From the NCBI RefSeq assembly GCF_030316885.1, contig NZ_JASZYQ010000005.1, positions 1 to 64,000 of the forward strand: DNA of 64,000 bases, written 5' to 3'. Source of the stretch: Variovorax jilinensis. GTDB lineage: Bacteria; Pseudomonadota; Gammaproteobacteria; Burkholderiales; Burkholderiaceae_C. The notes beneath the pieces are model-generated. The model was not told the origin of the DNA and did no database searches. It saw only the letters and a program-made list of their open reading frames with translations. This document shows, in pieces, positions 31,517 to 39,950 of the stretch. Positions within the stretch are counted from its first letter, which is position 1. The number at the start of each line of letters is the position of its first letter. Position numbers and translations under genes: made by a program.

Positions 31517-31551
31517 TTGGACAGGATCATATGTCCAAGCGACTTTGGACA
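31517..31551. promoter_or_regulatory. Rep autoregulatory operator (three copies of TTGGACA)
   Basis: TTGGACA at 31517-31523, its reverse complement TGTCCAA at 31532-31538, and a third direct copy at 31545-31551. The GGAC core is shared with the origin iterons. The array begins 3 bases upstream of the rep ATG, so Rep binding here would block rep transcription or translation, as in classical iteron replicons. The 22-bp inverted pair has an 8-base spacer. Confidence 0.7.
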
Positions 31552-31625
31552 CAACCGGTTCGCACCCGGGCGCCGCATGCGCGATGAGTTTCCGGACGAT
31601 TGCATCGCGAGGGGCAAGGACGACT

Positions 31626-31910
31626 GCGATTAGAAGCTGGACATTGGAGCTGGCCCGCTACCACGTCAGCCCCATTCCGGGCGATTAAAACCCGGACTCT
31701 CGCCGTGATCGCGTGCACGCAGTCCGGCCGAGGGCACGCGAATCTGCGCGTAAAACCTGGACATTCGCTCTTTTGCGGGGCGAAACTGCCGTTTTGACGC
31801 TGTGGATAAGCCAGAGTGGTGCGGCGATCAGGATCGGGACGAAAGGTGAGCAAAGCCTGGACGTGACCGATGCCAGCCTGGACGAATGCGATTAAAGTCT
31901 GGACGCTTGG
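31626..31910 (+). repeat. Origin iterons
   Basis: Degenerate ~21-bp repeats of the form GCGATTAAAnNCTGGAC. The hexamer CTGGAC (or close variant) begins at 31637, 31692 (CCGGAC), 31757, 31835 (CGGGAC, degenerate), 31857, 31878 and 31899. The last four are spaced 22, 21 and 21 bp, about two helical turns, so Rep would line up on one DNA face. The best full copies are 31626-31647, 31681-31702 and 31888-31910. The first three are irregularly spaced. Confidence 0.8.
31801..31809 (-). promoter_or_regulatory. Perfect DnaA box
   Basis: TGTGGATAA, the exact complement of the TTATCCACA consensus, embedded among the iterons and 26 bases before the regularly spaced iteron block. It indicates that host DnaA assists Rep in opening this origin. 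Confidence 0.85.
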
Positions 31911-31926
31911 ACCGCCCAAGCACCCC

Positions 31927-32005
31927 TAACTCATTGATTTAATTGAAGAAAATCGATTTCTTCCCGCCGTTAATCTCTTGAATTTATTCAAGATTCCTTC
32001 TTAAC
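31927..32005. other. AT-rich segment, probable DNA unwinding element
   Basis: A stretch much richer in A and T than the surroundings, immediately after the regular iterons. It contains two dyads, GAAGAAA-5-TTTCTTC (31945-31963) and CTTGAAT-2-ATTCAAG (31977-31992). The position and composition fit an origin melting site. Confidence 0.7.
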
Positions 32006-32098
32006 TCCCCATGAGAGGCTGAAGATAGGGATACGGGGCCGGGAAGCAGGGGTTCTGCACGCGCGTCGTTCGATGATTCTTCGTTTTTTGTGAGGTGC

Positions 32099-32114
32099 CC
32101 TGCATAATCGCAGG
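32099..32114. promoter_or_regulatory. Dyad upstream of parA, candidate ParA/ParB operator
   Basis: CCTGC-6-GCAGG, whose spacer and left arm overlap a -10-like CATAAT (32103-32108), 27 bases before the parA GTG. ParA proteins with N-terminal DNA-binding domains commonly repress their own promoter by binding such a dyad. Assignment is by position. Confidence 0.5.
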
Positions 32115-32140
32115 ACACCCCAACTTTCGAGGCAGATTCC

Positions 32141-33337
32141 GTGGACATCAAGCAAACCATTCGACGACAGAATCTCGAGGACATCGAGCAGCAGGCGCAC
32201 AAGATCGCCGGCATGATGGACCGAATCCGCTCGGCCATGCTCGCTCCGACGGCGGTCAAGTCTGCGCCGAGCCTGAAGGCAGTGCAACTGGCAGATCTTT
32301 GCGGCGTCGACAAATCGAAGATTTCCTATCGACTGACGCGCGGCGACCTGCCTGCGGGCGAGATCCACGGCAACAGCCGTGAATGGACCATGGCCGAGGC
32401 ACAGACCTGGGCACGGGAACTGCGCGCAGAGCACCTGCGTCCCGAAGGCGCCGCCGGCATCACGATCACGGTTGCGAATTTCAAGGGCGGCGTTGCCAAG
32501 ACCACCTCCGCCGTGACACTGGCCCAGGGTCTCTCGATGCGCGGCCATCGCGTCTTGCTGGTGGATCTCGATCCTCAAGGTTCGGCCACGACGCTGTTCG
32601 GCGTGCTGCCGGATGCCGAAGTCGAGACCGAGCACACGGCCATGTCGCTGTTCACCGGAGACCAGGACAACCTCAAGTACGCAGTGCGCCCCACCTACTG
32701 GCCAAACATCGACCTGATCTGCGCGGCCCCCCTGCTCTACGGCGCCGAATTCCACCTGCCGGCACGGCAGGCGCGCGACCCGGGCTTCGAGTTCTGGCGG
32801 GTGCTCGATCGCGGACTGGACATCCCCCGCGAGGAGTACGACGTGATCGTGATCGACACGCCGCCATCCCTCAGCTACGTCACGATCAATGCGCTGATGG
32901 CCGCGGACGGAGTGATCATGCCGTTGCCGCCGTCGGCCCTGGACTTCGCGAGCTCTGCCCAGTTCTGGGACCTGTTCTCCGACCTGTGCAATCAGCTCGT
33001 GCGCAGCCGAGGCAAGGACAAGAGCTTCGAGTTCATCGACGTGCTGTTGTCGAGGGTCGAGGCTTCGGACACGGCCAGCTCGGTGGTTCGCCAGTGGGTG
33101 CTCGAGGGCTACGGTGACAAGGTGTTGCCGATCGAGATTCCCAAGACCGCGGTCGCAGCCACGGCCAGCGCCGAGTTCGGCACGGTCTACGATCTGCCGC
33201 GCGGCTCGGTGAACTCAAAGACTTTCTCGCGGGCACGCGTGGCTTACGACCGGATGTGCGAACTGATCGAGCAGCAGATCGAAGCGGTCTGGGCACGTCA
33301 GGTTGCGGAACGGCAAGTACTCGAAACGGCGGTTTGA
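32141..33337 (+). CDS. parA: ParA partition ATPase with N-terminal DNA-binding domain
   Basis: 398 residues from a GTG (AGGCAG upstream). The N-terminal ~105 residues include a helix-turn-helix (KAVQLADLCGVDKSKISYRLTRGDLPAG), as in the large, self-repressing ParA (type Ia) proteins. The ATPase core has the deviant Walker A FKGGVAKTTSAVTLAQGL, the DLDPQGSATTLFG motif and Walker B DVIVIDTPPSLSYV. It moves replicon copies apart together with ParB, whose gene follows after one base. Likely autoregulated through the dyad at 32099-32114. Confidence 0.95.
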   Translation: MDIKQTIRRQNLEDIEQQAHKIAGMMDRIRSAMLAPTAVKSAPSLKAVQLADLCGVDKSKISYRLTRGDLPAGEIHGNSREWTMAEAQTWARELRAEHLRPEGAAGITITVANFKGGVAKTTSAVTLAQGLSMRGHRVLLVDLDPQGSATTLFGVLPDAEVETEHTAMSLFTGDQDNLKYAVRPTYWPNIDLICAAPLLYGAEFHLPARQARDPGFEFWRVLDRGLDIPREEYDVIVIDTPPSLSYVTINALMAADGVIMPLPPSALDFASSAQFWDLFSDLCNQLVRSRGKDKSFEFIDVLLSRVEASDTASSVVRQWVLEGYGDKVLPIEIPKTAVAATASAEFGTVYDLPRGSVNSKTFSRARVAYDRMCELIEQQIEAVWARQVAERQVLETAV

Positions 33338-33338
33338 C

Positions 33339-34394
33339 ATGTCATTGAAAGACAAGGCTTCCAAGATCGACTTCGCCTCGATCATGCCGGGCGCCCAGCC
33401 CAATCCCGACCTGGCAAAGCCCAAGACGGCGCCCGGCGCAATGATGGCTTTCGCGAACGACCAGCGTTCTGATCTTTTGCGCGAGAACGACGAGCTGCGT
33501 GCGCGGGCCGCACAGGTGGACGAACTGGAAGGGCGCCTCAGCGAAGTCAGCGAAGAACTGCGGGGCTGGGATGGCGCGCTGCCTGCGCGGCTGATCGACA
33601 CGGCCGAGATCGCTCGCAGCGAGTTCGCGAATCGGCACGTTTCGGCCTTCGAGGGCAGGCAGTTTGAGGACTTCAAGCGCGAGATCCAGGAGGCGGGCCG
33701 GAACTCTCAGCCGATCAAGGTGCGCGCCATCGCCAAGCCGGGCGATGGTCCGCGCTACGAATTGGTGTTCGGCCATCGCCGCTACGAGGCATGCCGGCAG
33801 ATCGGATTGCCGGTCTGGGCCGTGGTCGAGAACCTGGACGATCGAGCGCTGATCGAGGAGATGGATCGCGAGAACCGTGGCAGGGCCGATCCGTCTCCTT
33901 GGGAGCAGGGGATGACTTATGTGCGTGCGCTGGAGAAGGGCGTCTATCCGTCCAATCGCCAGATGGCAGCTGCGTTGGGTGTAGACGTCAGCAACCTGGG
34001 GAAGGCGATTTCGCTGGCGCGCTTGCCGTCTGAAGTCGTGGCTGCGTTCCCTGCACCGCAATCGATCCAGCTGGCTTGGGCCACCGACCTCGGTAAGGCC
34101 ATGAATGAAGACGAAGCCGGATTGCTCTCCCGCGCCAAGGCCTTGGTCGCAGAGGGCGGTGGTTTGTCGGCGAAGAGTGTTTTCGCGCGGCTCGTCGCTC
34201 CGCCGTCAGTCGTACCGGAGGCGGCCCCGCTCCCGATCCAGGCAGCTCATGCGCTGAAGGTTGGGGGCCAGAAGGTGGGTTCGGTGCGCTTCGATGCCAT
34301 CGGTCGGCCGTCTGTTCGCTTGTCGATCAAGCTGTCGGCGCAGCAGCAGGCAAACCTGCTCAAGGCCATGCAGGGTTTTGTCGATTCGATCTGA
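33339..34394 (+). CDS. parB: ParB centromere-binding protein
   Basis: 351 residues from the ATG at 33339, just after the parA stop; an earlier start at 33303 would lie inside parA. N-terminal ~45 residues are basic/disordered, then a coiled coil (LLRENDELRARAAQVDELEGRLSEVSEEL). The ParB core has the nucleotide-binding motif VFGHRRYEACRQIG, the ENRGRADPSPWEQG box and a helix-turn-helix (SNRQMAAALGVDVSNLGKAISLARLP). The C-terminus is a beta dimerisation segment (VGSVRFDAIGRPSVRLSIKLS). It binds parS; candidate sites are the palindromes right after the gene. Translationally coupled with parA. Confidence 0.95.
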   Translation: MSLKDKASKIDFASIMPGAQPNPDLAKPKTAPGAMMAFANDQRSDLLRENDELRARAAQVDELEGRLSEVSEELRGWDGALPARLIDTAEIARSEFANRHVSAFEGRQFEDFKREIQEAGRNSQPIKVRAIAKPGDGPRYELVFGHRRYEACRQIGLPVWAVVENLDDRALIEEMDRENRGRADPSPWEQGMTYVRALEKGVYPSNRQMAAALGVDVSNLGKAISLARLPSEVVAAFPAPQSIQLAWATDLGKAMNEDEAGLLSRAKALVAEGGGLSAKSVFARLVAPPSVVPEAAPLPIQAAHALKVGGQKVGSVRFDAIGRPSVRLSIKLSAQQQANLLKAMQGFVDSI

Positions 34395-34418
34395 TCTCAG
34401 CGGTTCGTCAGGCAAAAA

Positions 34419-34484
34419 GGGGGGTGGTTTCAAACCACCCCCCTTTTTTGTGTTTCGCTGGGGGGTGGTTTGAAACCACCCCCC
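34419..34484. repeat. Two mirror-image 25-bp palindromes after parB (terminator and possible centromere site)
   Basis: Copy 1 (34419-34443) and copy 2 (34460-34484) are each 12-bp-arm palindromes around one central base, GGGGGGTGGTTT-C/G-AAACCACCCCCC, and are exact reverse complements of one another. Copy 1 is flanked by five A and six T residues, so it can serve as a bidirectional intrinsic terminator for parB and the convergent gene at 34507. Copy 2 has no T-run, so termination does not explain it. Position beside parB makes a ParB-binding role possible. Confidence 0.75.
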
Positions 34485-34506
34485 GTGAAGCAGGCAATGC
34501 TGACCA

Positions 34507-35322
34507 TCAAGCGCGAACAGAGCGGCCGCCCTCGATCCGCTCCAATGCAGCCAGAATCTCCGACAGGGTCGACTTCATCACCCCCATATCCCGATCACGG
34601 CGAGCCTCGGCCAAGGGATCGAGGCTTGGTGCCACTGTGGCGCCATTGCCTGCGACGGCCTCCCTGGCGCGAGCGACGACGTCGTCGAGCCGGGTGATCA
34701 GGTTGTTGCGCAGCGCCGAAAACTGCGCGAGCTCACGTCGCACTGCAGCCATCTCCTGGCTCAGCAGGGCGATTTGTTCCTGGACACTTCGCAATGCGGC
34801 ATCCGCGTTGTCGTCCTTCAGAGATGTGGCGATTGAACTCGGCGAAGGGCCTGCAGCGGCCGAAAACCCCGGCCCCAGCGCTGACCGGAACTGATCCGCC
34901 GTCCTTGCCACGGCGAGCTCGAGAATGGCTTGTGGGTCAGAGTCGGCCAGGAACGGCCAGAGCTCGTAAACCCGACCAATGGCCGCAGAGGTGCGCAAAC
35001 GCAGTCCAGGCCGCCCCCCTCGGCTTGGTCGGTTCAATGCAGCACTGACATGCGGGGAGGGCGTTGGCAGCCGGGAATCGGCCTCGGTTGATGCGAGGCA
35101 TCCCCGGAACTCACCTGCTGCGCTCCACTTCTTGAGCGTCGAGTCGGTTGGCGCCTTGACCCCGTGGACCATGGTCAGAATCCGTCCCAATTCAGCCAAT
35201 GTACAGACGGGCGGCCAACCTGCACCTGCGGCATCCGCTGATGAGGCTGCGGCGGCAAGCCTGGGCGACCCATCGCCCTCAGCGGACAGAAGCGAGATAC
35301 GGAGTGAATTTTCCGTCGTCAT
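34507..35322 (-). CDS. Hypothetical protein with predicted DNA-binding head and coiled coil, linked to the replicon locus
   Basis: 271 residues from the ATG at 35322; a TTG at 35331 could add three residues. The N-terminal part has a helical segment CTLAELGRILTMVHGVKAPTDSTLKKWSAAGEF resembling a helix-turn-helix. A second Arg-rich region (SRGGRPGLRLRTSAAIGRVYEL) follows, and the C-terminal third is coiled coil (ALRSVQEQIALLSQEMAAVRRELAQFSALRNNLITRLDDVVARAREAV). This resembles the layout of KfrA-like plasmid proteins, though I see no clear family signature. Adjacent to parB and convergent with it; a role in partition or replicon maintenance is inferred from position. Confidence 0.7.
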   Translation of the reverse strand: MTTENSLRISLLSAEGDGSPRLAAAASSADAAGAGWPPVCTLAELGRILTMVHGVKAPTDSTLKKWSAAGEFRGCLASTEADSRLPTPSPHVSAALNRPSRGGRPGLRLRTSAAIGRVYELWPFLADSDPQAILELAVARTADQFRSALGPGFSAAAGPSPSSIATSLKDDNADAALRSVQEQIALLSQEMAAVRRELAQFSALRNNLITRLDDVVARAREAVAGNGATVAPSLDPLAEARRDRDMGVMKSTLSEILAALERIEGGRSVRA

Positions 35323-35656
35323 GATCAACAATAGTTACCGAGTGACTGAATTATGCGCCTCACTTGGGTCGAACTCCTCATGTGGCCTCTCAACCATGCG
35401 CATTTCGTGAAACAATTTCCGCCAGAGATCGAGAAAATCGCGCTAACTCGTTGTCGTACAACAAGTAATTAAGTTGCATCAAAATGTCGTGGAACATTTC
35501 GCGTGGGAGGTCACCCTGGGCGCAGCGGCATGCCAGCTCCAGCGGAATGCCGTGTCAAAGGGGTGCCGCGCTGCGGCAATTGACAGCGCCGTGCCGGTAC
35601 CGAGGCATGGCAGGCGGCCGCCTGCCTTGGCGATCGGCGGCCGGCCCCCCGGGCGC
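35323..35656. other. 334-bp non-coding stretch with a GTTGT-3-ACAAC palindrome
   Basis: This spacer separates two leftward genes and no convincing gene is visible. It is less GC-rich between about 35400 and 35500. A 13-bp dyad GTTGT-CGT-ACAAC lies at 35450-35462; it could be an operator for the coiled-coil protein gene or a partition-related site. The promoter of the gene starting at 35322 must lie here but no strong -35/-10 pair stands out. Confidence 0.5.
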
Positions 35657-36676
35657 CTATCTCTTGCGATCGAACGGAAAGACGACGGCCCAGTCCTTCT
35701 TCATGTCGACCAAGGTCCAGCCGCGTGCCTTGGCCTCGTCCAGGCCACGGTCGAGCTTGCCGATGCTCGAGTCGCGGTCGTAGGCCCATTCACGCTGCGC
35801 GTCGGTGTGGTGCACGAAGGCCATGTAGCGCGCGCCGTTGCCCGCCGCGGTCCACTGGAGCATCTGCAGGTCACCGTCGGAATTGCCGAAGGCGAGGATC
35901 GGGCGCCGTCCGATATGCAGGTTGATTCCGACCGGCTTTCCCGGGCCGTCATCGATGAAGTCGAGCGCGGGAAGGGCCATCAGCACGGGCTTGCCATCGC
36001 GCATCTCGAACCGGGTCTTGCCGCTGCTGCCCACGACCTGCTCCGGCGGCACGCCGTAGGCCTTTTCGGTCCACGGCCGCATGAACTCGATGCCGCCGCC
36101 CGAGACGATGAAGATCTTGAACCCGTTGGCGCGCAGGTACGCCAGGAGCTCGACCATAGGCTGGTAGACCATCGACGTGTAGGGCTGGTCAAATCTCGGG
36201 TGCCGGGCCTTCGCGAGCCAGTCGGTCACCAAGGCGTCGAACTCGGCGGTGGTCATGCCCGTGCTGGTGGCGGCGACGAGCTGAAGCATCGCCTTGTCGC
36301 CCTGGGCCAGGGCGCCCTTGACGTCGCCCCTGAGCACCGATGCAAACGGCTCCGTGGTGCGCCATTCGGGATGCTGAGGCGCCAGGGTCTTGATGCGATC
36401 GAGCACGAAGAAGAGCTGCGAGTACATCGGCTGCTCGGCCCACAGCGTGCCGTCGTTGTCGAAGGTGGCAATGCGCTCGGGCACCGGGACGAAGTCGGGC
36501 GAGCCCGGTGTAGTCACCTTGGCCACGAAGGCGACGATGGACTGCTTGGTGGCGCCTTCGTTCCAGGAGGGCAGGGGATCGGGCTGCACCGAGGCGCAGC
36601 CGGTCACGAGGACCACCATGCCCATCGCCACCAGTTTCATGAATCGCAAGCTCAGGACGTCGTGAACTGTTCGCAT
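35657..36676 (-). CDS. HAD-superfamily phosphatase-like lipoprotein
   Basis: 339 residues from the ATG at 36676 (GAAGGA upstream). A signal sequence with lipobox VTGC at about residue 27 makes it a probable periplasmic lipoprotein. HAD motifs: FDNDGTLW (nucleophile Asp and acid Asp), IVSGGGIEFM (motif II Ser), a Lys in the SSGKTRFE region (motif III) and FGNSDGDLQML (motif IV). The spacing resembles phosphoserine-phosphatase-type enzymes, so a periplasmic phosphomonoesterase is likely; the substrate is unknown. Apparently monocistronic. Confidence 0.88.
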   Translation of the reverse strand: MRTVHDVLSLRFMKLVAMGMVVLVTGCASVQPDPLPSWNEGATKQSIVAFVAKVTTPGSPDFVPVPERIATFDNDGTLWAEQPMYSQLFFVLDRIKTLAPQHPEWRTTEPFASVLRGDVKGALAQGDKAMLQLVAATSTGMTTAEFDALVTDWLAKARHPRFDQPYTSMVYQPMVELLAYLRANGFKIFIVSGGGIEFMRPWTEKAYGVPPEQVVGSSGKTRFEMRDGKPVLMALPALDFIDDGPGKPVGINLHIGRRPILAFGNSDGDLQMLQWTAAGNGARYMAFVHHTDAQREWAYDRDSSIGKLDRGLDEAKARGWTLVDMKKDWAVVFPFDRKR

Positions 36677-36859
36677 GATGCAGATCCTTCGGTGACACGC
36701 AGCGCTCGAGGTGCGCTTGCGGGGCGGTGGGCCGGAACGCCCGATGGTAGTCGAGGCCCGGAGGCGCGGAAACTGTCTCGGCGGTGCTGTTCCTACAGAC
36801 AGATCCGGGCGCGCGCGGTAGCTTGATGCGCACATTCACCAGACCTAGGAGGGAAGATC

Positions 36860-37528
36860 ATGGTTGCGACTCCCTTCGTCCTCTATGGTGCACCGGGCTC
36901 CGGCGCCACGCCGGTCCATGCGGCGCTGAAGCTGATCGGTGCGCCGGTCAAGGCCATCGACGTGGCGCCCTGGCAGGGTGAGGTCGAGCGGCAGAAGGTC
37001 GTCGCGATCAATCCCATGCAGCAGGTGCCGGTCCTGGTGCTGCCCTCCGGCGAAGTCATGACCGAGAGCGCCGCGATGCTGATCTGGCTGGGCGACCGCT
37101 ATCCGGCGGCCGGGCTGGCACCGCTCGCCAACGAATCTGCCCGGGTCCAGTACCTGCGCTGGATGAGTTTCGTCTCGGCGGCGATCTACTCGCTGTACTG
37201 GATTCGTGACGACCCGTCGCGGCTGGCCCTCACGGCCGATGCGAAGGCCACGGTCCTCGACCGCACGGCCGAGCGCATCGCGCAATGCTGGCGCGACATG
37301 GATGCGCAGTTGCCGCGCGGATGCCGCTACCTGCTCGGCGATCGCCTCGGCATGCTCGACCTCTATGTCACCGTGGTGTCGCGCTGGCGGCCGGGACGGA
37401 TGCGTTTCTACCGGCGGGCGCCGCGCATGGCCGAAGTGGTGCGGCGGGTCGATGCCGAGCCCCGCCTGCTCGATCACTGGGCGGCGCGCTTTCCCTTCGA
37501 GTCCGACTGGGAAAGCGGGGAGGCCTGA
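36860..37528 (+). CDS. Glutathione S-transferase family protein
   Basis: 222 residues with the thioredoxin-like N-terminal domain (FVLYGAPGSGATPVHAALKLIGAP, QQVPVLVLPSGEVMTESAAMLIWLGDRYP) carrying the glutathione-binding ES motif, and an all-helical C-terminal domain. The catalytic position holds GSG rather than Cys or Tyr, so the thiol-activating residue is uncertain. Ribosome binding site GGAGGG. Substrate unknown. Convergent with nadE. Confidence 0.88.
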   Translation: MVATPFVLYGAPGSGATPVHAALKLIGAPVKAIDVAPWQGEVERQKVVAINPMQQVPVLVLPSGEVMTESAAMLIWLGDRYPAAGLAPLANESARVQYLRWMSFVSAAIYSLYWIRDDPSRLALTADAKATVLDRTAERIAQCWRDMDAQLPRGCRYLLGDRLGMLDLYVTVVSRWRPGRMRFYRRAPRMAEVVRRVDAEPRLLDHWAARFPFESDWESGEA

Positions 37529-37546
37529 GCTCGCGAAGCCTCAGGC
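37523..37546. terminator. Hairpin between convergent GST and nadE genes
   Basis: A 7-bp stem, GCCTGAG paired with CTCAGGC around a 10-base loop, overlaps both stop codons. It lacks a T-run on either strand, so it would be a weak or assisted bidirectional terminator. Confidence 0.4.
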
Positions 37547-39619
37547 GTCGGATTCCGGAATGCGCTCCAGGTCGGCGAGCCACACCGCGGCTTCGCCGTC
37601 GCTGGGCGCGCGCCAGTCCCCTCGCGGCGAAAGCGAGCCGCCCGATCCGACCTTGGGCGCGTTCGGCACGCAGGAGCGCTTGAACTGGCTGGTCTGGAAG
37701 AAGCGGTAGACGAAGGTGCCGAGGTGCTTGCGGATCTGCGCGAGCGGGTAGGCATGGCGTTCGGCATGCGGTTCGTCCGGCCAGCGCCCGAGCTTCGCAT
37801 CGTGCCAGGCCGTCCAGGCCAGGAATGCCACCTTGCTCGGCTTGAAGCCGTAGCGCAGCGTGTAGTAGAGGTGGAAGTCCTGCAGCTCGTAGGGTCCGAC
37901 GAAGTCCTCGGTCCGCTGTCCGGGCTGCTCGGCGCCTTCGATGTCGTCCGCGGGCACGAGCTCCGGGCTGACCTCGGTCGCGAGAATCGCCCGCAGCACC
38001 GCGCTGCCGCCTTCGCCGACCTCGCCGTGGTCGGCGACCCAGCCCACGAGATGCTTGATCAGCGTCTTCGGCACGCTGGCGTTCACGTTGTAGTGCGACA
38101 TGTGGTCACCGACGCCGTAGGTGCACCAGCCCAGCGCGAGTTCGCTGAGGTCGCCCGTGCCGACCACGATCGCACCGTGGAAGTTGGCCAGCCGGAACAG
38201 GTGGCTGGTGCGTTCCCCGGCCTGCACGTTCTCGAAGGTGATGTCGTACTGCGGCACGCCGTCGGCAAAGGGATGGCCGAGATCGGCCAGCATCTGGCGG
38301 CAGCTCGGCCGGATGTCGATCTCGCGTGCCGTGCAGCCGATGGCCTGCATGAGCTGCAGCGCCTGGTCGCGCGTGCGGCCGCTGGTAGCGAAGCCGGGCA
38401 TGGTGTAGCCGAGGATGTCGGTGCGCGGGCGTCCGAGCCGGTCCATGGCCTGCGCGCAGACCAGCAGCGCATGGGTCGAGTCGAGCCCGCCCGAGACCCC
38501 GACCACCAGCTTGGCGATATGCGCCGCCTCGAGCCGTTGCACCAGCGACTGGACCTGGATGTTGAAGACCTCCATGCAGCGCTCGTCGCGATGGCGTGCA
38601 TCCGCCGGCACGTAGGGAAAGCGCTCCACGCTGCGCATCAATGCAGGCTCGGCCAGGGGCTGCGTCTCGGGCGCGTCGAACAGGACCGTGCGCCAGCCGG
38701 CCAGCACCTGCTTGTGGCGCTCGGCCGAGACGCCGAAGGAGTTCTGCCGCATGCGCTCGCGCGAGAGCCGCTCGAGGTCGACGTCGGCCATGATGGTGTG
38801 GGAACGGTTGCTGAAGCGCTCGCTTTCGGCGAGCATCTCGCCGCTTTCGTAGATCAGCGCCTGGCCGTCCCATGCGAGGTCGGTGGTCGACTCGCCGATG
38901 CCGGCCGACGAATACAGGTAGGCCGACAGGCAGCGTGCCGAATGCAGGCTCACGAGCCGATGGCGGTACTCCGACTTGCCGATCGTGATGTTGGACGCAG
39001 ACAGGTTGACCAGCACCGTCGCGCCCGCCAGGGCGGCATAGCTCGACGGCGGAATCGGCACCCAGACGTCCTCGCAGATCTCGACGTGTAGTTTCAGCAG
39101 CGGCTGCTGCCGGCATTGCAGCAGCAGGTCGGTGCCGAAGGGCACCCGCTGGCCGCACAGGTCGATCTCGGTGGCGAGCGCACTGTCGGCTGCGCTGAAC
39201 TGGCGCGCCTCGTAGAACTCGCCGTAGTTGGGCAGGTAGGTCTTGGGCCAGACACCGAGCAGCTTGCCGCCAGCCACGGCAACCGCGCAGTTGTAGAGCC
39301 GGTGATCGACCCGCAGCGGCAGGCCGACGATCGCCACGGCCAGCAACTGCGTGGAGGCGGCGACGACGCCGGCGAGCGCTTGCTCGCAGGCCTCGAGCAG
39401 GGCCGCCTGGTGGAACAGGTCGTCGCAGGTATAGGCCGAGAGCCCGAGTTCGGGAAAGGCCACCACCGCCGCGCCGCGCTCGGACGCCTCGCGATAGAGC
39501 GCGATCGTCTCGGCGCCGTTGAAGACGGGATCCGCCACGCGGTTGCGTGGCACCGCCACGGCCACGCGGACGAAGCCATGGCTGCGGGGGTCGAGGAATT
39601 GGGACAGTGCGCTGTTCAT
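37541..39619 (-). CDS. nadE: Glutamine-dependent NAD+ synthetase
   Basis: 692 residues from the ATG at 39619. The N-terminal glutaminase (nitrilase fold) has the Glu-Lys-Cys triad in [26 protein letters not shown] and [10 protein letters not shown]. The C-terminal synthetase has the ATP-pyrophosphatase P-loop [16 protein letters not shown] and [27 protein letters not shown]. It amidates nicotinic acid adenine dinucleotide to NAD+ using glutamine. Essential in most bacteria, so its presence beside a rep/par locus supports a chromid. The longer frame upstream of the ATG is not supported. Confidence 0.96.
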   Translation of the reverse strand: MNSALSQFLDPRSHGFVRVAVAVPRNRVADPVFNGAETIALYREASERGAAVVAFPELGLSAYTCDDLFHQAALLEACEQALAGVVAASTQLLAVAIVGLPLRVDHRLYNCAVAVAGGKLLGVWPKTYLPNYGEFYEARQFSAADSALATEIDLCGQRVPFGTDLLLQCRQQPLLKLHVEICEDVWVPIPPSSYAALAGATVLVNLSASNITIGKSEYRHRLVSLHSARCLSAYLYSSAGIGESTTDLAWDGQALIYESGEMLAESERFSNRSHTIMADVDLERLSRERMRQNSFGVSAERHKQVLAGWRTVLFDAPETQPLAEPALMRSVERFPYVPADARHRDERCMEVFNIQVQSLVQRLEAAHIAKLVVGVSGGLDSTHALLVCAQAMDRLGRPRTDILGYTMPGFATSGRTRDQALQLMQAIGCTAREIDIRPSCRQMLADLGHPFADGVPQYDITFENVQAGERTSHLFRLANFHGAIVVGTGDLSELALGWCTYGVGDHMSHYNVNASVPKTLIKHLVGWVADHGEVGEGGSAVLRAILATEVSPELVPADDIEGAEQPGQRTEDFVGPYELQDFHLYYTLRYGFKPSKVAFLAWTAWHDAKLGRWPDEPHAERHAYPLAQIRKHLGTFVYRFFQTSQFKRSCVPNAPKVGSGGSLSPRGDWRAPSDGEAAVWLADLERIPESDA

Positions 39620-39692
39620 CTTGATCGCCTTGCTGCAGGAAGACCGATTCTCGGCCCTCTTGCCCTCGGCGCGCGATGCGCAGCGCCATCCG

Positions 39693-39950
39693 TCAGTCCG
39701 GGGCTCTGCGCTCCTGGCCTCCGGCGCCCACTTCGCGCTCGGCATCGAGCCAGTCCTGTACCTCGTCACCGGGTGCTTCGCCGCGGCGCAGGAAGGCCGC
39801 GTAGGCAGCCGCCCTGATCCTCGTCAGGCGATCTTCCTCGGCCGATTCGTCGGGCGGTGCGGCCTCGAACTCCTCGTCGGTGGCGCGCAGCTGCGCCTCG
39901 ATGGGCAACGCGTCGGAAGACACCGGCGCTTCGTTGGGATCTTCTTGCAT
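39693..39950 (-). CDS. DUF2934 small protein
   Basis: 85 residues from the ATG at 39950, preceded by AGGAG. Acidic N-terminal half, then the DUF2934 pattern [31 protein letters not shown] (Tyr, Arg-Gly and Trp-x2-Ala-Glu positions). Function of the family is unknown; members often lie near stress genes, and here it is divergent from a catalase gene 266 bases away. Confidence 0.8.
   Translation of the reverse strand: MQEDPNEAPVSSDALPIEAQLRATDEEFEAAPPDESAEEDRLTRIRAAAYAAFLRRGEAPGDEVQDWLDAEREVGAGGQERRAPD

Larger units (their letters stand above)
31515..32140. other. Replication origin region of a secondary replicon
   Basis: The 626-bp spacer between divergent rep and parA contains no convincing gene. 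It holds, from left to right: the Rep operator (31517-31551), scattered then regularly spaced iterons (31626-31910), a perfect DnaA box (31801-31809), an AT-rich stretch (about 31927-32005) with two small dyads (31945-31963 and 31977-31992), and a dyad before parA (32099-32114). This order of iterons, DnaA box and AT-rich unwinding region is the standard architecture of Rep-dependent origins. Confidence 0.85.

Noticed and set aside
35401..35420. Chromosome-1-type parS half-site (CGTGAAACA)
   Set aside because: Only the right half matches; the left half of the palindrome is absent.
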